Positions 35,701 through 46,157 of a stretch of DNA of 64,000 nucleotides are shown here, piece after piece. Under the pieces are notes generated by a model. That model was given only the letters and a program-made list of their open reading frames with translations. It did not search any database and was not told where the DNA came from. This DNA comes from Lytechinus variegatus (lineage: Eukaryota > Echinodermata > Echinoidea > Temnopleuroida > Toxopneustidae), in assembly GCF_018143015.1 (NCBI RefSeq), contig NC_054752.1, positions 2,790,001 to 2,854,000 of the forward strand. The letters are read 5' to 3'. Both the position numbers and the translations under genes were made by a program. How positions within the stretch are numbered: the first letter of the stretch is position 1; the number at the start of each line of letters is the position of its first letter.

Positions 35701-38700
35701 GACAGGAAGCCAATGTAGAGAATGTAAAACTGGTGTGATTGGGGCCATTCTCGGTGTAAAGGTGAGGAGTCTGGCACTTGAATTTTGAAGAGATTGCAGT
35801 CTATTAAGTTGTTGTTTTGTGAGTCCATAGAAAAGAGAATTACAAAAATTAAGCCGAGATGTGATTAAAGCATGAATTAATTGTTCACATGCTTGTTTGT
35901 TTAAGAATTTTCGAATATTAGAAGTAGTGAATAGATGATGATAACAAAATCAAAAGATTCTATGAAATGATGATGCACCGGTAATAAAAATGATGATGAT
36001 GGTGAATAATAATAATATGCAACATTTATATAGTGCTTAATACAAATGTTTTTAAGTGCTGCATACTATCACCACAGCTTTAGCATGGCTATCCTGATTG
36101 GACGCTCCAGCATTCAAGGAATTCCTTCCTATCGGGTTGCCCATGGAATTGACAATGATCCTATAAGGTAACTATTAAACACCTGGATGGAGAGTAGCAA
36201 ACATGCAAATTGACATTTTTTTTAATGGATGCTGGTGCCTCTGTGGGATGAACACACATTCCTCAGATTCAAGACAAATGTCAGAACAACAGCTACACTG
36301 CAGCACTTCCATAACATAACCCGTATCAACTTCTAAGGTTGAAAAGCTTCATAGTATAGAAAACACAAAACTTTGAGAAAATCTGAGTCCCACCTCTGTT
36401 CTTTGATCTCAGTGAATATCCATGGTTTGATGAGGGCACCTCTGGCTATCATCTGACCTGCCGATCCACTCTTCTCACGGAAGAAGTTTGCATCTTCAAA
36501 CGACAGGATGTCTCCGTTTCCTGTGTAGAACAAGGAGTATATATATAATGCACATCATATGTTCATAGAGTTCATTTTCTATATTCATACATAAAACATG
36601 TCTTTGAACTAAGTGAAACTCTTAAAAGAATCTCATCATGAATTAAAAGAGACGATCAAAAAAAAAAAAGAATGTATGCAAAGGAAGCAACAAAGGTCAA
36701 AGACCTATCAAGGCTTCTCCCAGAGCAATATGGTTGCAAATTAGATATAAAAATAACAAAACAATCACAAATATGTACATTAACATGGAACCCCTCCCCT
36801 AACCCCTGAATTGTCGAGGGAATGAGTAAGATTTACAGACACACGGTACCTTTGGAACAGTTCAATTCAAATGATAGTGATGTGGATCCTTGTCAAACCA
36901 GTTTCAACCCAAAACCACGACCTGTCACTAGGCACCAGTAATTCGCACATTTTCCTGTTAGCTCAAATACATGACTGGTCATGTGACAGATTTCAGCCAA
37001 CCATTTGATAAAGGTCTCTATCACGTGAAACCAACATTTTATTCAGTTGCAGTTAATTTGCCAAGGCGACTCTAATCCAATCTTTAAACATGTAAGCCAG
37101 GTGAGAATTTCATGAAGCTGTTTGTAAAGCATGTTTGCTTTGTTGCAAGTTTTTTTTGGCATGTTTGCAAAGCACTTAAAAACTGTATTGTATTAAGCGC
37201 TATAAGCTCCATATTATTATTGTTATAATTATTATTGTAAGTTGTGAGTGACTTTACGAAAACTGGTGATCTTTCCTTGGGAACTAAATCCAAACCAATG
37301 AAAATTTAGCATGCATAATAAGAAAGGATTACCAGTAGTTTGTAAAGTTGATTGTTACAAACAGCTTTATCATACACCCACCAGGGGGGGGGGGGATTTG
37401 TAAAGCTGTTCCTAAGTTAAGAGTGACTTTAAGAAGGCCTGGTGATCCTTCCTTGTGGTTTTCTTATGATTCATTGGTGATTATTTAGCACGTATTCACC
37501 AGTTGCTCTTGAACTTACGAACAGCTTTATGAAACACCCACCAGGGGCCATCTTACAAAGAGTTATGATTGATAAATCAACCACAACTAGAGAAAGCCAG
37601 CAACATCAACATCTAATATACATGTTAGTTTGAAATATTTTCTAGATATGATGTCTATTCATACATTCATATTTTTCTTGAAAATTCAGTGTGCTTCTCT
37701 TTGTTTACAAAGGACATTGTACAAATTTCATGAAGAAAAAATTATGACATTAATGGATTTCCAAATGCTTGAGGTTGATCGAATCAATCATAACTCTTTG
37801 TAAGATGGGGCCCCAGTTTCGAACTCACCAATGAATGGATAGGGGTCCGCAGCCTCTGTACACTGCCTCAGATAATCCCAATCGGCAAGCTTAGAATAAC
37901 GCTGCTCTCTCGTACGTCCATGAACCTAGCACAGAAAAATAAATCAATTTTAGGAATACCACTGGCAATCGATCAAAATGGGTCTGTAAATCATTTAGAA
38001 TGACCTCTTTCCTCCATAAAAGAGCCATGTTCTGTCACTTCTGTGGGTAAAATATTTTAATAAGGGTCTGAATTCAGAGTCAAGTCTGAAAAGTGGCATC
38101 TCTGAGAAATGTATATGAAATGAAATATTTATATATTATGTAGAGTTGGGGATCCAATGTCTAAACACCAATGATCATATAAAAATATAATCTTTTGCTC
38201 CGAATTATCTCTACCTGTTTTCTTGCACATATTCAGTTCCTGAAGATGATCTAAATTAAAGATCAAAAATTTAAAAAACATGGCTCTACCGTGAGTTTTA
38301 TTTATATCATTTTATTCAAAATCATGTGGTGATAATGAATTAGGTACAGATTATTATGAAGGTTTGTGCTTTTGTTATATTGTCTGATATTACTTTCAAA
38401 CAATTTACAAAATATCACTTTCAACATTATTTTCATTGTGCATAGCTGTAAAAATTACCAAGAGTTTGCCAGGACAGCTTTATAGAAATATAACAAAACT
38501 TTCAAAAATTACAGGTTATAATTACCGTGACGACGGAGGCTCCCCATTCATAGACGCGAGGTATGATCTTGTGTGCAATTCGACTTTCGTTATGGACGCC
38601 AGTTCTCATTTTTACGGTTAAAGGAACATCTAGGACCTGTATTGATTACAAAAATAATAATAATAAATAAATACATCATTTATAATGAGCAATTACTGAA

Positions 38701-41700
38701 ATGATGGAGACAGATAGAAAAAAATAGTTATAGGAGTAAAAGCTCCCACAATAAGAAACAAGTGGAACATTTCTGGACGTCTCGCCTGCATAATGCGATT
38801 CAACATAGCAGCCGTACTGACTTTGAAAACAACTATGAAATGATCATTCACAAAAAAAACCACCATTCCTATAATAATATAATACAATGATCATTGACCT
38901 TAAATGACATCTGGCCTTGATCAAGTGACCTAAGACTTCTGTAAGATGAGCAATGATACTGGATTACCCCTATGTCCACATTTCATTAACTCTATTCATA
39001 ACTTTCAAAGTTATGATGGTAATTTAATAAATAACCGTAACATGGCCAAAGTTAATTGACCCTACTTGATGACATTATGCATGTGCATGTGTACATGCAG
39101 TTATCTCACAATATTTAGTTTAAGTAATATGACAACAAAAAGAATTTTAGACACTTTTTTAAATGCTTTAAGAGATTCTGCTAATCAGATTCTTAGAGGA
39201 GTGTTCAAGAAAAGTAAAAATATTTTAAATACATAAAGGAAACAATGACTTATGGATTAGCTGATGTAAATGCACAATTTTCAACATTACAAACAAAACA
39301 CACCCAACACCGAGAAGTGCATCATTCTTACCGAACTCATCCCCCTGACAATTTCTTGGAACTTGCCCATCCTGTTCATCAAACCAGACCCAGCTCCCTG
39401 TAAATAATAATATTTAAAAAATATGAATAATGGATCAGAATGTTTCCCTTTTCTAAATACTGTTTGAATTTATTCATATCACACACAATGGTCTCATCAA
39501 ATTAATCAGTTTTACAACACACAAAATAGCTACATGAAATAAATATTTAAAGGTTTTGTGGAGGTCAACTATTTTTCTTTCAATATTACCTTCTTATCAC
39601 ACTTTACATGTAAGTGACTTGATAACGGTATTGTATAACCATGGAGCTATTAACACAAGGAGATCTGGCTCACTAGAACGCTTTGCCCCATACGCGGCAC
39701 CGCTAATCCCCTCACAGCGGGGTGGTCCATCATGGCACTTTATACAGGCACAGGCCGCTCGTAAATCAGCCCTAAATCAGATAAGGAAAGTTGATCGAAT
39801 GCAATTTAAAATGGCAAGGCATTTATCTACATTTGCCACTCTCCACCCAGGTGTAGTAAATGGGCATCCAGTAGGAAGAAATTCCTTGAATGCTTGAGCG
39901 CCCGATAAGAGTGGATGTGCTGAAGCCGGGTAATAGCAAGCAGTGCTTAGAAACATTGTATGAAGCCAGAGCTGCCAACCTGAACAAGAACATTTCAGTA
40001 TTTTTAAAGCTGAAAATCAGTATTTTGGCGAGGAAATCAGTATTTTCAAAGAAATACCATAGGAAAATACATAAAACTGAAACTTGAAAAATCAGTATTT
40101 TGCATGAAACCATCAGTATTCTTATCATTTTTCAGTACTAAATACTGAAAATCTGTACTACTTGGCAGCTCTGTGAAGCGCTTTATACATGTAAATGTTG
40201 CATATTTTTATCATTATTTGGAACATAAATGTCCAATGTTATTTTGAGAAAACAAAGATATAAAAACATTTTTTTTTGTTCTTTACGTTGTTTTGAAATT
40301 TCCTTTGGAAGAATTTTGCATATATCCGATGTGTAAAAAGATAATTTTCTGACATGTAATACACTCAATCACAATTAATACCATATTTTATTCATTCAGT
40401 TACAATAAATCATATTGATTGTGTCTCTTATGGTATCCTGCAAAGGTACCCAATATGAAAACAATAAAAAACAATTCCATGATATGCAAGAACATTGCAT
40501 GTCCACACATTACAGCAAAATAAGATGAATTCTTAAATTAAGATATTTGGAAAAAAAAACACCTAACTATAAATATTAAAATAAACTGGAATAAAGAGTC
40601 TGAGAACATACCTTGTGGTACACCATATCAATTGGACAGCCAACATTGACATCAATGAAATCAATGTCTATTGTATTGTTCAACAACTCAGCACACTTGG
40701 TCATTGTGTCTGGGAAAGCGCCACAAAGCTGGAATAAGAGATCAACAAAAGGGTACATAAATGTAAAGCCACCAAATATGAATTACAATAGAACTTGATT
40801 AATTTTTCATAAATGGAGTTGTAACTTTGATTGTAACGGATTCCCATGATTTTCCTATTACTCAACTTTTATCATACCTCTGTCAATCCTGTCACCAAAT
40901 AATACAAACTTTTTATACAGAAATGCGATAGCCCAGTAAACGTTGTTAGAGCAGTGATCTTGTAATTAGGTGACCCTCGTCCAATACCAAGTTGATGTAG
41001 TAGTGCCCTTTGGTAAGGCATTCATCTTTATTACCAGGTCCTTCGGATAAGACCTTAAGCCATCGTTCCTCAAGTTCTAAGTTTGAATTAAACTACATTT
41101 TGCGAAACAGTGAAATCTCAAGGAATAGTGAGTCGGCTGAAAGTTCCCAACACAGATAAGGAAAATGAAACAATGTTACTTGGAAAAGGACCCATTTACT
41201 GACATGCATGTTTTGCTTTTACAGAGTAATTTACACTCATTTTCATTTTATTTTAATATTGAATTCTGTTTGAATAAATTTCATGATTCCTACAACAGAT
41301 GGAAGTTATCATTCCTTTGGGTTTTTATTTTCAAGCCTTATTTCAAGTGAACATGTAATAAACAAAATCATTCACTCCAAGGATGCATGCTTTTTCGAGA
41401 GAATATAGGGAAAATATAACCACATGAAAATGTAATTCAATCATATGGAATAACATAGGCATATGAAATGGCAGCATACAAAAGAAATCAAAGTACATTG
41501 TATATCATTGTCATAAAAATCTTTTATTTATAGGAGCATTCATTCTTCATCTGACAACCTTAGTTAATCTAGTTTGGCTGAGAAGCACTGTTACTATGGC
41601 AACTGTCGGGAAAAACGTCTGACAAGACCTTTCATGAAACACTCCCCTGATGTGATCACGGGAGATGATACTTACTTGGACACCAAAGACATCTTCAGAA

Positions 41701-44379
41701 GGATGTCGCTTCAGTAGCGCCCATTCAGACGTCTGACCTTGGAGTAAGTTAGTACACATTGCCATCTCACCGCAGGTGATGTCTGCACCAAGCTTCTTAC
41801 ATACAGCCCGGAATGGAAGGTTACCAACCTGTATTGATGATAAGCATAATTATAATATATGTAAAATGGAATAAAAGTTTGCGGGAGGCATGATAGCTCA
41901 GTCGTTAGAGCGGGTTTCAGATTCTGGTGACCTGGGTTCGATTCCCACTTGGTGCGGTAGTGCACTTTTGTAAGGCATTAATCTTCATTACCAAATGACC
42001 TTAAGTCGATAGAGTCCTCTGGTTGCTTGCTAACAAGCATTCTTGTTTAGCAATCACGTTAAAAATCACCAACACCACCAATTCTTGTTCAGGTACAAGT
42101 AAGCATCTTTATATTTATAAAATTTAAGAATTTAATGAATTTCAAAGAATACCTCATTCCTAGTATTCAACCACTCTATGCAATAAACATTATTTGTTGG
42201 TTCAATCGGTAGTTGTTTGGTTGCATTTTGTATGACCGAGTATTAAGGCTGCACGATATGGATGTGCAATTTTAGTAGGCAAGCACCTTTTCAATTTCAT
42301 AACTTTCAAAGATCTGATCAAACAACTTGGGATAACAAATATCTTGGTATGAAATACATGTATGCATTGAGAAAATACGCTTTGAACCACAAAATGTGAG
42401 CAAAGAGAGTAGTGTAAATTACTACATCGAATACCATGTTGACGAAAACTCAGGCTGGGATCAATGGAAAATGGGTATTACTGGCAATTCCAGAAAATTA
42501 TCAATTTTATTTTGTACCCTTCAACCCTTTCTTTTACCCTACGATATGACATTACGTAGTCTTTGGTCCAGTTTTGAGTTTTCCTCGGTTGTTGTGGAAG
42601 AACTTGACATGTGAGTATATTCCTTCGGTTTCTCAATTTTTACTTCACTTCACTAAATTTACAAGCTAAAATTTTAGACCATTACACTTTTTCAAATGAA
42701 GCGTGAAGCAAAGATAAACCATTTCCGGAAAGTCCTAAATATACATTGGAAAGGGTAGGAAGTTTTTTGGAGTTGAAAAATATTGAAATATTGAATCAAA
42801 TCATCTGTAACAGATTAAGCATTTAAATTTCAAAGCAATAGGGTACAATTGAATAGAAGCCAAACATAATCAAAGGAAGTACAGAAGCTTCCTTGGAACA
42901 AAATGCATAATGCTATTTTTTCCTATCTTGTTTATTCTTGCTTTGAATGCAGTTGCACTTACTGTTGTCAGGGGCGCAAGAAGGAGTTTATCCTTAACAT
43001 CTAGCTTCCTCTTCTCCTCTGGTCTAAGCCTGATGACATCACTATCCGTTACAGTCCCTGCTGCATGGCTGCCAACATCTTCACTGGTTGGCACTGCAGC
43101 AGAAGGGCTCTGAGTTCCGTTGCCATCTTGAATTGCATCCCCACCAACCTTGGTTGATCCTTCAAGAGTCCCATTCTCACCGGTGCTTGCAGTACTTGTG
43201 GTATTGCTTGCGATATTGTCCTTTCCGGCAGGTCCTCCATGCTTTTTAAACCCCTTCTTTTTGCCTCCCAAAGTTCTCAAGTACTGATCAGATTTGCTGA
43301 AACCAAAGTTCCTCTTCCTCAACTTACTCTGCAAGTCTTTGCTCATAATATTCCTGACGTCAAACTTACCACCCGTTTCCTTGACCTTCTCGTCATTGAC
43401 AACGCTCTTTAGGTTATCGTCTATGTGGGCACCTCCAAAGCGGCAGAGAAGACCATACGGACAGGTACCGAATCTCTCAAAACTGATACATCTCGGACCG
43501 ATGTCGGGTGCCTTACTCTCCATCAGCTTTTGGATCTCATGACTGAATTTGCAATTTTCCCCGAACCTGCAGGTTTTGCCGCTCAAGAAATCGAGACAAG
43601 GACGCTCTGCATGCGGCATAAATTGGTGGTCCCTGGGTCGGTTCTTGTTCATACCCTTGATCTTTTTCTGCTTTTTGCCTCCAGGTTGAGGGTCTTCAGG
43701 TTCTTTGCGCTTCTCCTTGGTCACTTCGGAGGCATCCTTGCGATCTTGTTTACTAGTGATTCCTTCTGCAACACGTGCAAAATCAATGTATCTAGACAGA
43801 GATTAGAGAATGACATTTATGGTAGTATATTAGAGGTGGGTACACCATATGTTATGAAGCACAGTAAAATGAAAGTGAATGTTATCAAATGAATCACATT
43901 CTCACATAACAGTATGAAAAAAAAATCAATATTCAATTAATGTGAAATAACTGCACAATAGGGGCAGCCCAGGGTATTTTGGTAGAGGGGGGGGGGTGAG
44001 ATGCCCCAGACATAACGTCATCTTCTTTCCACAATTCGATAATGGGGGATTACAGAAGATAAATATACAAATGATTGTAACAGAAGTAATACGAATTCAA
44101 TTTTATTAATATTTTTTACAATCCTTTCACCAGACAGTTTGTGACTAAACTCTTGACATAGGCCAGCATCATTTAATTCACCCCCCCTCGTAATTAGAAA
44201 ACTGAAATTCCTTACTTTGCTTTCACCAGTGCAGTTCCAGGCTGAGCTCTGACGTGGGCCAGCATCTCTTCCTCAGAAGGTCCTTGGACCTTGTCCTGGG
44301 CCAGGTCTTCATTACTTTCTGTGCCTTTAGTCTCTGAATCCACAGCTGGAATTCCAGCTTCTGCTTGGACATCAGCCAT
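32655..44379 (-). CDS. DUS3L: tRNA-dihydrouridine(47) synthase, DUS3L
   Basis: FMN enzyme that reduces uridine to dihydrouridine at tRNA position 47 (and some mRNA sites) using NAD(P)H. Eleven exons with GT-AG borders join in frame to 2,007 bases, 668 residues, against about 650 for the human protein. Order: a short acidic N-terminus; two CCCH zinc fingers (C-x8-C-x5-C-x3-H in [10 protein letters not shown]..., then C-x8-C-x5-C-x5-H in [10 protein letters not shown]...); a disordered linker; and the Dus domain with [34 protein letters not shown], the NVGCP motif with the family's catalytic Cys, [29 protein letters not shown] and MIARGAL (FMN phosphate), and the C-terminal PKHKASSYK. Nothing looks broken. 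The acceptor at 44387-44388, just upstream of ATG, implies a non-coding 5' exon not located here. Confidence 0.96.
32972..33269. mobile_element. MITE in DUS3L intron 10
   Basis: Ends GGCCCATATTCTGAAGTCGG and, read inward, GGCCCGTGTTCTGAACTCGG, both followed by GTTTAA-type words; about 298 bp of AT-rich interior without coding. Confidence 0.8.
33300..33676. repeat. Local duplications in intron 10
   Basis: Besides the exon copies, CTTACTTGAGGATAGATTAAG (33321 on) and CTTACTTGAGGGATGATTGA (33606 on) with the following ~60 bases are diverged copies about 285 bp apart, so exon piece and adjoining intron were duplicated together. Confidence 0.6.
33395..33560 (-). pseudogene. Two fossil copies of the DUS3L exon 10 3' half
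   Basis: 33398-33484 aligns base for base with exon 10 and its donor (33850-33936): CCTGAT-TT-CACC, GCACAGTAAGCACTGGCCAT, GGAGG/TTGAGG-TCTTTCGTT. A second, shorter copy follows at 33482-33560 (GTTAGCACCAGTCATCAATG, AAGGAGGTCTTTGAACGAG). By eye about 70-75 percent of bases agree. The first copy keeps a GT at the donor position (AATCAG|GTATTA). Neither has an acceptor, so they are not usable exons. Confidence 0.75.
33677..33821. mobile_element. MITE in DUS3L intron 10, next to exon 10
   Basis: Ends GGGGCCTGTTGCAAAAAGAG and, read inward, GGGCCCGTTGCAGAAAGAG; 145 bp. It ends about 30 bases from the exon 10 donor. Confidence 0.8.
33851..34032 (-). CDS. DUS3L: DUS3L exon 10
   Basis: 182 bases, [20 protein letters not shown] through CADWVKI plus two bases. 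Partial decayed copies of its 3' half lie in intron 10 (33395-33560) and of its acceptor region in intron 9 (34448-34498). Confidence 0.95.
34445..34500 (-). pseudogene. Fossil of the DUS3L exon 10 acceptor region
   Basis: GTCTTCTGTACTCCCTCCAT, CAAGGAAACCACAAACTCAA matches 34018-34066 (GTCTTCCGCACTCCCTGCAT, CAAGGAAATCACAAATTCAA), which spans the real acceptor and first codons of exon 10. The AG of the acceptor is altered here. Confidence 0.75.
34817..34904 (-). CDS. DUS3L: DUS3L exon 9
   Basis: 88 bases, completes Arg, then [20 protein letters not shown] and LLHWGSDTP. Donor CCG|GTAAGT. Confidence 0.95.
34985..35990 (-). mobile_element. LINE 3' end in DUS3L intron 8
   Basis: The minus-strand frame 35416-35748 gives [20 protein letters not shown], then [14 protein letters not shown] and [16 protein letters not shown], ending in a stop: the classic C-terminus of CR1/L2-type ORF2. 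Upstream (to about 35900) is a [16 protein letters not shown]-like part in another frame. Two (AAT)n tails, at 34993-35009 and 35153-35172, suggest that two LINE/SINE 3' ends overlap here. Confidence 0.85.
35985..36150 (-). mobile_element. tRNA-derived SINE 3' part
   Basis: On the minus strand: GGAAGGAATTCCTTGAATGC, GGAGCGTCC..., AAGCACTATATAAATGTTGC and an ATT tail, the same order as the SINE at 53958-54236. The 5' tRNA-like head is missing. Confidence 0.75.
36394..36520 (-). CDS. DUS3L: DUS3L exon 8
   Basis: 127 bases, [20 protein letters not shown], then [20 protein letters not shown] and EQ, ending in two bases of an Arg codon. Contains both FMN phosphate-binding loops. Confidence 0.95.
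36640..36860 (-). mobile_element. LINE 3' UTR fragment
   Basis: The words AAAGGTCAAAGACCTATCAA and GGCTTCTCCC resemble the 3' UTR at 25990-26030 (AAAGGCCTGGGGCCTATCAA, GGCTTGTCCC). Short and diverged. Confidence 0.45.
37084..37250 (+). mobile_element. SINE or LINE 3' tail
   Basis: AAGCACTTAAAAACTGTATTG, TTAAGCGCTATAAGCTCC and (ATT)n, the shared 3' tail of this window's SINEs, in plus orientation. Confidence 0.55.
37226..37545. repeat. Tandem pair of a ~150-175 bp MITE-like repeat
   Basis: Two diverged copies share GTGAGTGACTTTACGAAAAC / GAGTGACTTTAAGAAGGCC, then GGTGATC(T/C)TTCCTTG, and end ACAGCTTTAT(C/G)A(T/A)ACACCCACCAGGGG (near 37365-37390 and 37520-37546). Confidence 0.7.
37544..37812. 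mobile_element. MITE in DUS3L intron 7 beside the donor
   Basis: Ends GGGGCCATCTTACAAAGAG and, read inward, GGGGCCCCATCTTACAAAG, extending to TTATGATTGAT and its complement (about 30 bp). 269 bp, next to the exon 7 donor at 37828. Confidence 0.85.
37829..37925 (-). CDS. DUS3L: DUS3L exon 7
   Basis: 97 bases, [20 protein letters not shown] through PYPFI plus the first base of a Gly codon. Donor TTG|GTGAG. A 269 bp MITE begins within about 16 bases of this donor. Confidence 0.95.
38526..38636 (-). CDS. DUS3L: DUS3L exon 6
   Basis: 111 bases, 37 codons, [20 protein letters not shown] through WGASVVT; the KMRTG motif lies in the FMN/tRNA-binding face. Confidence 0.95.
39332..39397 (-). CDS. DUS3L: DUS3L exon 5
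   Basis: 66 bases, 22 codons, [19 protein letters not shown] + MSS. Acceptor TTTACAG|, donor TCG|GTAAG. The human protein has GGGCALMNRSTKFQQIVRG at this place. Confidence 0.93.
39835..40215 (+). mobile_element. SINE copy interrupted by a MITE
   Basis: GAAATTCCTTGAATGCTTGA, GCTGAAGCCGGGTAATAGC and, after the insertion at 39967-40173, AAGCGCTTTATACATGTAAA. This is the body and 3' tail of the SINE family seen at 53958 in DUS3L intron 4. Confidence 0.8.
39967..40173. mobile_element. 207 bp MITE with 6 bp target duplication
   Basis: Ends CAGAGCTGCCAA and, read inward, CAGAGCTGCCAAG; flanks TGAAGC at 39961-39966 and 40174-40179. The interior repeats a CAGTATTTT word (and AAAATACTG) at least six times. 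It is inserted in a SINE. A 6 bp duplication does not fit hAT (8) or mariner (TA); superfamily open. Confidence 0.82.
40612..40728 (-). CDS. DUS3L: DUS3L exon 4 (catalytic Cys)
   Basis: 117 bases, 39 codons, [20 protein letters not shown], then [19 protein letters not shown]. The NVGCP cysteine is the Dus family's proton donor. Confidence 0.95.
40938..41066 (+). mobile_element. tRNA-derived SINE, second family, copy 1
   Basis: GTTAGAGCAGTGATCTTGTAA is a tRNA-like remnant; GTAGTGCCCTTTGGTAAGGC, ATTCATCTTTATTACCAGGT and GACCTTAAGCC match the copy at 41883-42075. Confidence 0.7.
41565..41662. mobile_element. Partial MITE next to the exon 3 donor
   Basis: On the minus strand: AGGGGAGTGTTTCATGAAAG, GTCTTGTCAGACGTTTT, AGTAACAGTGCTTCTCAGCC, the same order as in the MITE at 49645-49807. 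It ends about 15 bases from the donor at 41675. Confidence 0.8.
41676..41828 (-). CDS. DUS3L: DUS3L exon 3
   Basis: 153 bases, 51 codons, [20 protein letters not shown] through EDVFGVQ. Donor CAA|GTAAGT. A MITE fragment ends about 15 bases beyond the donor. Confidence 0.95.
41883..42075 (+). mobile_element. tRNA-derived SINE, second family, copy 2
   Basis: Starts GGGAGGCATGATAGCTCAGT CGTTAGAGCG (A box) and has CTGGGTTCGATTCCC (B box) about 40 bases on, followed by GTAGTGCACTTTTGTAAGGC, ATTAATCTTCATTACCAAAT. A tRNA promoter head joined to an unrelated body; not a tRNA gene. Confidence 0.82.
42963..43791 (-). CDS. DUS3L: DUS3L exon 2 (zinc fingers)
   Basis: 829 bases from the acceptor TCTAG|A (43791) to the donor ACAACA|GTAAGT (42963). 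It completes a Lys codon, then [10 protein letters not shown], a lysine-rich stretch ([19 protein letters not shown]), both CCCH fingers, the low-complexity linker, and the start of the barrel ([15 protein letters not shown]). Largest exon of the gene. Confidence 0.93.
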
Positions 44380-44386
44380 GCTGGTT
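44216..44386 (-). CDS. DUS3L: DUS3L exon 1 (first coding)
   Basis: Coding starts at ATG 44379 ([15 protein letters not shown]...) and runs to a donor at 44216 (GCAAA|GTAAG), phase 2. The exon itself starts at 44386 after an acceptor (ATATAG), so 7 bases are 5' UTR. An upstream in-frame ATG exists at 44466, but it lies before the acceptor and is unlikely to be used. Confidence 0.85.
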
Positions 44387-45110
44387 CTATATGTTATTAT
44401 AAAGAAAGCAAAAGAACAGAGGAAAATGATACTAATATTGCGTTTTAAGTCTTTTGGGATTAGCATGGAGATTGACAGGTGAGAGGGGGGGATAAAATGG
44501 GCATTATTACGAAATTAGGAACCAGTTCCAATATTCTACATTTAGAGCTTTTGATCATGTCGATTGATTGATAGAAAAATCAGTCTATTTTAGTCAGGAT
44601 ATACTGTGCCGAGACTTTGTGGCATCCCCTCCCATCCATAGATCATTTGAAGTAACCCATACGCAACGCAGTCGCAGTAATAGTAGGGATCATACAATGG
44701 CACAAGAATGTTTTCCCTGATTGGATGGCGCATTTGTATGTTCTATCTTAGCTGCATTAAAAACATGATGATAAAGCGAAATCTGCCAGTTTAGAAATCA
44801 GAATTTTGTGTTTTAAATCTCATCTGTCGAGAAAATGGTGAGATGATAAAAGTTACTATTCATTCACATGCTTTGTTTCCCGCATCAACATTGTGATTTA
44901 AGCAGCAATCAAATAGGGTGAAGCAACATTATATTGGTTGTTCTGCTGAACTCCGTTGGCTCCATTCACAAATTGCAGAGACCGAAGTTCTAACTCGATC
45001 CTCCTTGGGTAGTTCCTGATATGGGACATTGAGGAGTAAAGTCAAGAAGATCTGTACAGGGACTCAATGGCCATATGCTTATAAATTTGGATGAACGCGG
45101 GAAACAAAGC
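44387..45110. other. Upstream region of DUS3L
   Basis: No coding seen. GCTTTGTTTCCCGC (44870) and GCGGGAAACAAAGC (45098) are inverted repeats. A word GGTTGTTCTGCTGAACTCCG TTGGCTCCA at 44936-44966 recurs with few changes at 48606-48637. Confidence 0.5.
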
Positions 45111-45165
45111 TTGGCGACAGCACGCAAATCGCGCGATTTGCGTTTTGTCGCCAAGCGGAAGACAA
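45107..45165. repeat. Hairpin GCTTGGCGAC
   Basis: GCTTGGCGACA ... GTCGCCAAGC flanks a second palindrome CGCAAATCGCGCGATTTGCG. Confidence 0.85.
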
Positions 45166-45290
45166 AGCAGTAGAGGCGCACAGCCAATATTGGAGACTGT
45201 CTCCCATGAAAGAGATTATCTCCAATATCAGAGACTTTTATAAAGAATTTGGGTATCCAATTTTAGAGACAGTCTCCAGTTTGGGAGACC
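45165..45290. repeat. Left arm of a long-range inverted repeat
   Basis: GCAGTAGAGGCGCACAGCCA ATATTGGAGACTGTCTCCCA, followed by further GGAGAC/GTCTCC words. The complement lies at 48200-48290. Confidence 0.75.
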
Positions 45291-45316
45291 AATTTTCTTT
45301 GTTTACATTTGCTTAA

Positions 45317-46043
45317 CCCTAATTCTCACGGGGGGGGGGGGGGGGTGGCCATAATGGCCCCCCCTCAACAATTTTCGCGATATATCTGCTGCGCGAATTT
45401 TTTTTCACCTCGCAGCTCACTGACTTTTTACATTCAAGTCTCGCGCAAATTTTGAGACCAAAGTTGTGACGCCCGGGTACGCGGTTACGACATTACGCAA
45501 CATTATGCAAGTGCATGTCAGACCCAAAATTGCTCATAAACGTGATTTCATGTACAAATCCAATGCAAATTGCGTATTTAGCCAAAATTCATAAATGTAT
45601 CATTATTTCTACTTTTACTGATTAAACTTAATTAATTTTGCCTTGTTTATGATCAGAATTATGTCTGGAACAATTTCTATTGAAAAAACAATAAAAAACA
45701 AAAAGTAAAAAAACAAAGAAATACATAAGAAATTCATAAAACAATAAAATACATAAGAAATTTATTTCCAAACCAAAGTTTTTTTGAATTAAGATTGTTA
45801 AGAATGCTACAAAGAAAATTTTTACCAAAAATTAGCATTCTAGGAGCTTTATTTAGTGAATTAGAGCAAAAAGTATGATTTATGCATAAATTAGCATAAT
45901 TAATTCATATAAAATAAAATCTCATTATTTTGGAAAGTTTTACCATACAGCCTTGTAGATTACATCGCACACTACCAGCGTGCAAATTTTTGCCCCCCCC
46001 CCCCGGGAATGACAAGAATCAAAATACCCCAGGAGATTTAGGG
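45317..46043 (-). mobile_element. TTAA-flanked (piggyBac-like) MITE, copy 2
   Basis: Starts CCCTAATTCTCACGGGG and ends ATTTAGGG, with TTAA on both sides (45313-45316, 46044-46047). The interior is the reverse complement of the copy at 31602-32333 almost throughout (for example GCAAATTGCGTATTTAGCCA here, TGGCTAAAAACACTATTTGC there). 727 bp, no transposase. Confidence 0.88.
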
Positions 46044-46157
46044 TTAAAAAGGATTACCTTGGCGGCAAATAAAAATGTGATAAGCAGATTCCTCATGAAA
46101 TATTACGCCTTTTCACCGTCTACTTTAAAAATTCACTGTCTACTTTTGTTTTTAAGG

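Noticed and set aside
41883-41960. Apparent tRNA gene
   Set aside because: A and B boxes are present, but the 3' acceptor half does not pair with the 5' end and the unit continues into a SINE body repeated at 40938.
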